5,364 bases of DNA from Burkholderiaceae bacterium. Its GTDB lineage: Bacteria > Pseudomonadota > Gammaproteobacteria > Burkholderiales > Burkholderiaceae_C. A program made the position numbers and the translations under genes. The notes under the pieces are model-generated. The model was not told where the DNA came from. It searched no databases and worked only from the letters and a program-made list of their open reading frames with translations. The first letter of the stretch is position 1. Each line of letters opens with the position of its first letter. Of the stretch, positions 5,204 through 5,364 are shown in pieces. The DNA lies in the NCBI GenBank assembly GCA_031256305.1, contig JAIRQU010000134.1, positions 1 to 5,364 of the forward strand, given 5' to 3'.

Positions 5204-5364
5204 CCGCGGGGAGCCTCTACCCGCGCGCCGCTGGCGCGGTACGGGCAGGCGGCGCGCGTGCAATGCGCGTACAGGCTCAACGCATGGTCGGCAATGGCAA
5301 AGCCTTGCCGGACGGCGGCGGCGGCTTGGCGCCGTTCGATTTCGGCATCGTAGAACTCCTCCAC
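5200..5364 (-). CDS. Fur-family metal-responsive transcriptional regulator, C-terminal part (5' end outside window)
   Basis: The last 54 codons of a gene entering from the right edge, in frame from 5364 to the TAG at 5202-5200. The translation VEEFYDAEIERRQ...GFAIADHALSLYAHCTRAAC lines up with the C-terminal dimerisation domain of Fur (E. coli: VIEFSDDSIEARQ...NHSLYLYGHCAEGDC). It keeps the E/D-I-E-x-R-Q helix, the metal-site His in D-H-x-L-x-L-Y, and the second Cys pair (C-x4-C, visible residues 35 and 40). Proteins of this family repress genes when loaded with Fe, Zn or Mn, or sense peroxide. The N-terminal winged helix, the His-rich hinge and the first C-x2-C pair are outside the window, so Fur, Zur or PerR type cannot be decided. 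The tail after the Cys pair (about 14 residues) is variable. The stop codon overlaps that of apaH, and no terminator lies between them. Confidence 0.88.
   Translation of the reverse strand: MEEFYDAEIERRQAAAAVRQGFAIADHALSLYAHCTRAACPYRASGARVEAPRG

Noticed and set aside
1..5364. CRISPR arrays, tRNA or rRNA genes, riboswitches, phage attachment sites
   Set aside because: I saw no regularly spaced repeats, no cloverleaf or rRNA sequence, and no recognisable riboswitch motif in any region.

Overview
The window looks like a piece of chromosome from a GC-rich betaproteobacterium, most likely of the order Burkholderiales. The grounds are family resemblance: a short (95 aa) H-NS-like protein ending in the W-T-G-R-G-K type DNA-binding motif, a PurH, a GrxD and an ApaH of the kind found there, and the GC-rich third codon positions of the intact genes. 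The genus cannot be told from the sequence alone.

Layout from left to right. Bases 1-617 (+) are the 3' end of purH (last two steps of de novo IMP synthesis). Bases 618-2149 hold no intact gene I can support. They contain two weak, mutually overlapping, unassigned open stretches (661-946 on - and 851-1120 on +), then a heavily decayed IS21-family insertion sequence on the - strand. Its istA (about 2039-1473) and istB (about 1470-1138) can be rebuilt piece by piece across stop codons, frameshifts and internal deletions. Next comes a run of three intact - strand genes, read from high to low coordinates: a CNNM/CBS/CorC-HlyC-type membrane transporter gene (4340-3030), an H-NS-family gene (2946-2659) with its own extended -10 promoter and a textbook intrinsic terminator, and grxD (2476-2150), the monothiol CGFS glutaredoxin. 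Divergent from the transporter gene, only 32 bp away, is apaH (4373-5203, +), which hydrolyses Ap4A. Its TAA overlaps the TAG of a convergent Fur-family regulator whose last 54 codons fill the right edge (5364-5200, -).

The intact genes are ordinary housekeeping and stress functions: purine synthesis, Fe-S cluster handling, nucleoid organisation, metal-ion transport, alarmone turnover and metal-responsive regulation. They do not form one obvious pathway. The - strand genes run in the same direction, but a promoter and a terminator break them into at least two or three transcription units. I found no previously undescribed system. The most informative irregular part is the purH-grxD interval, where the IS21 relic and the unidentified fragments record past insertion and decay.
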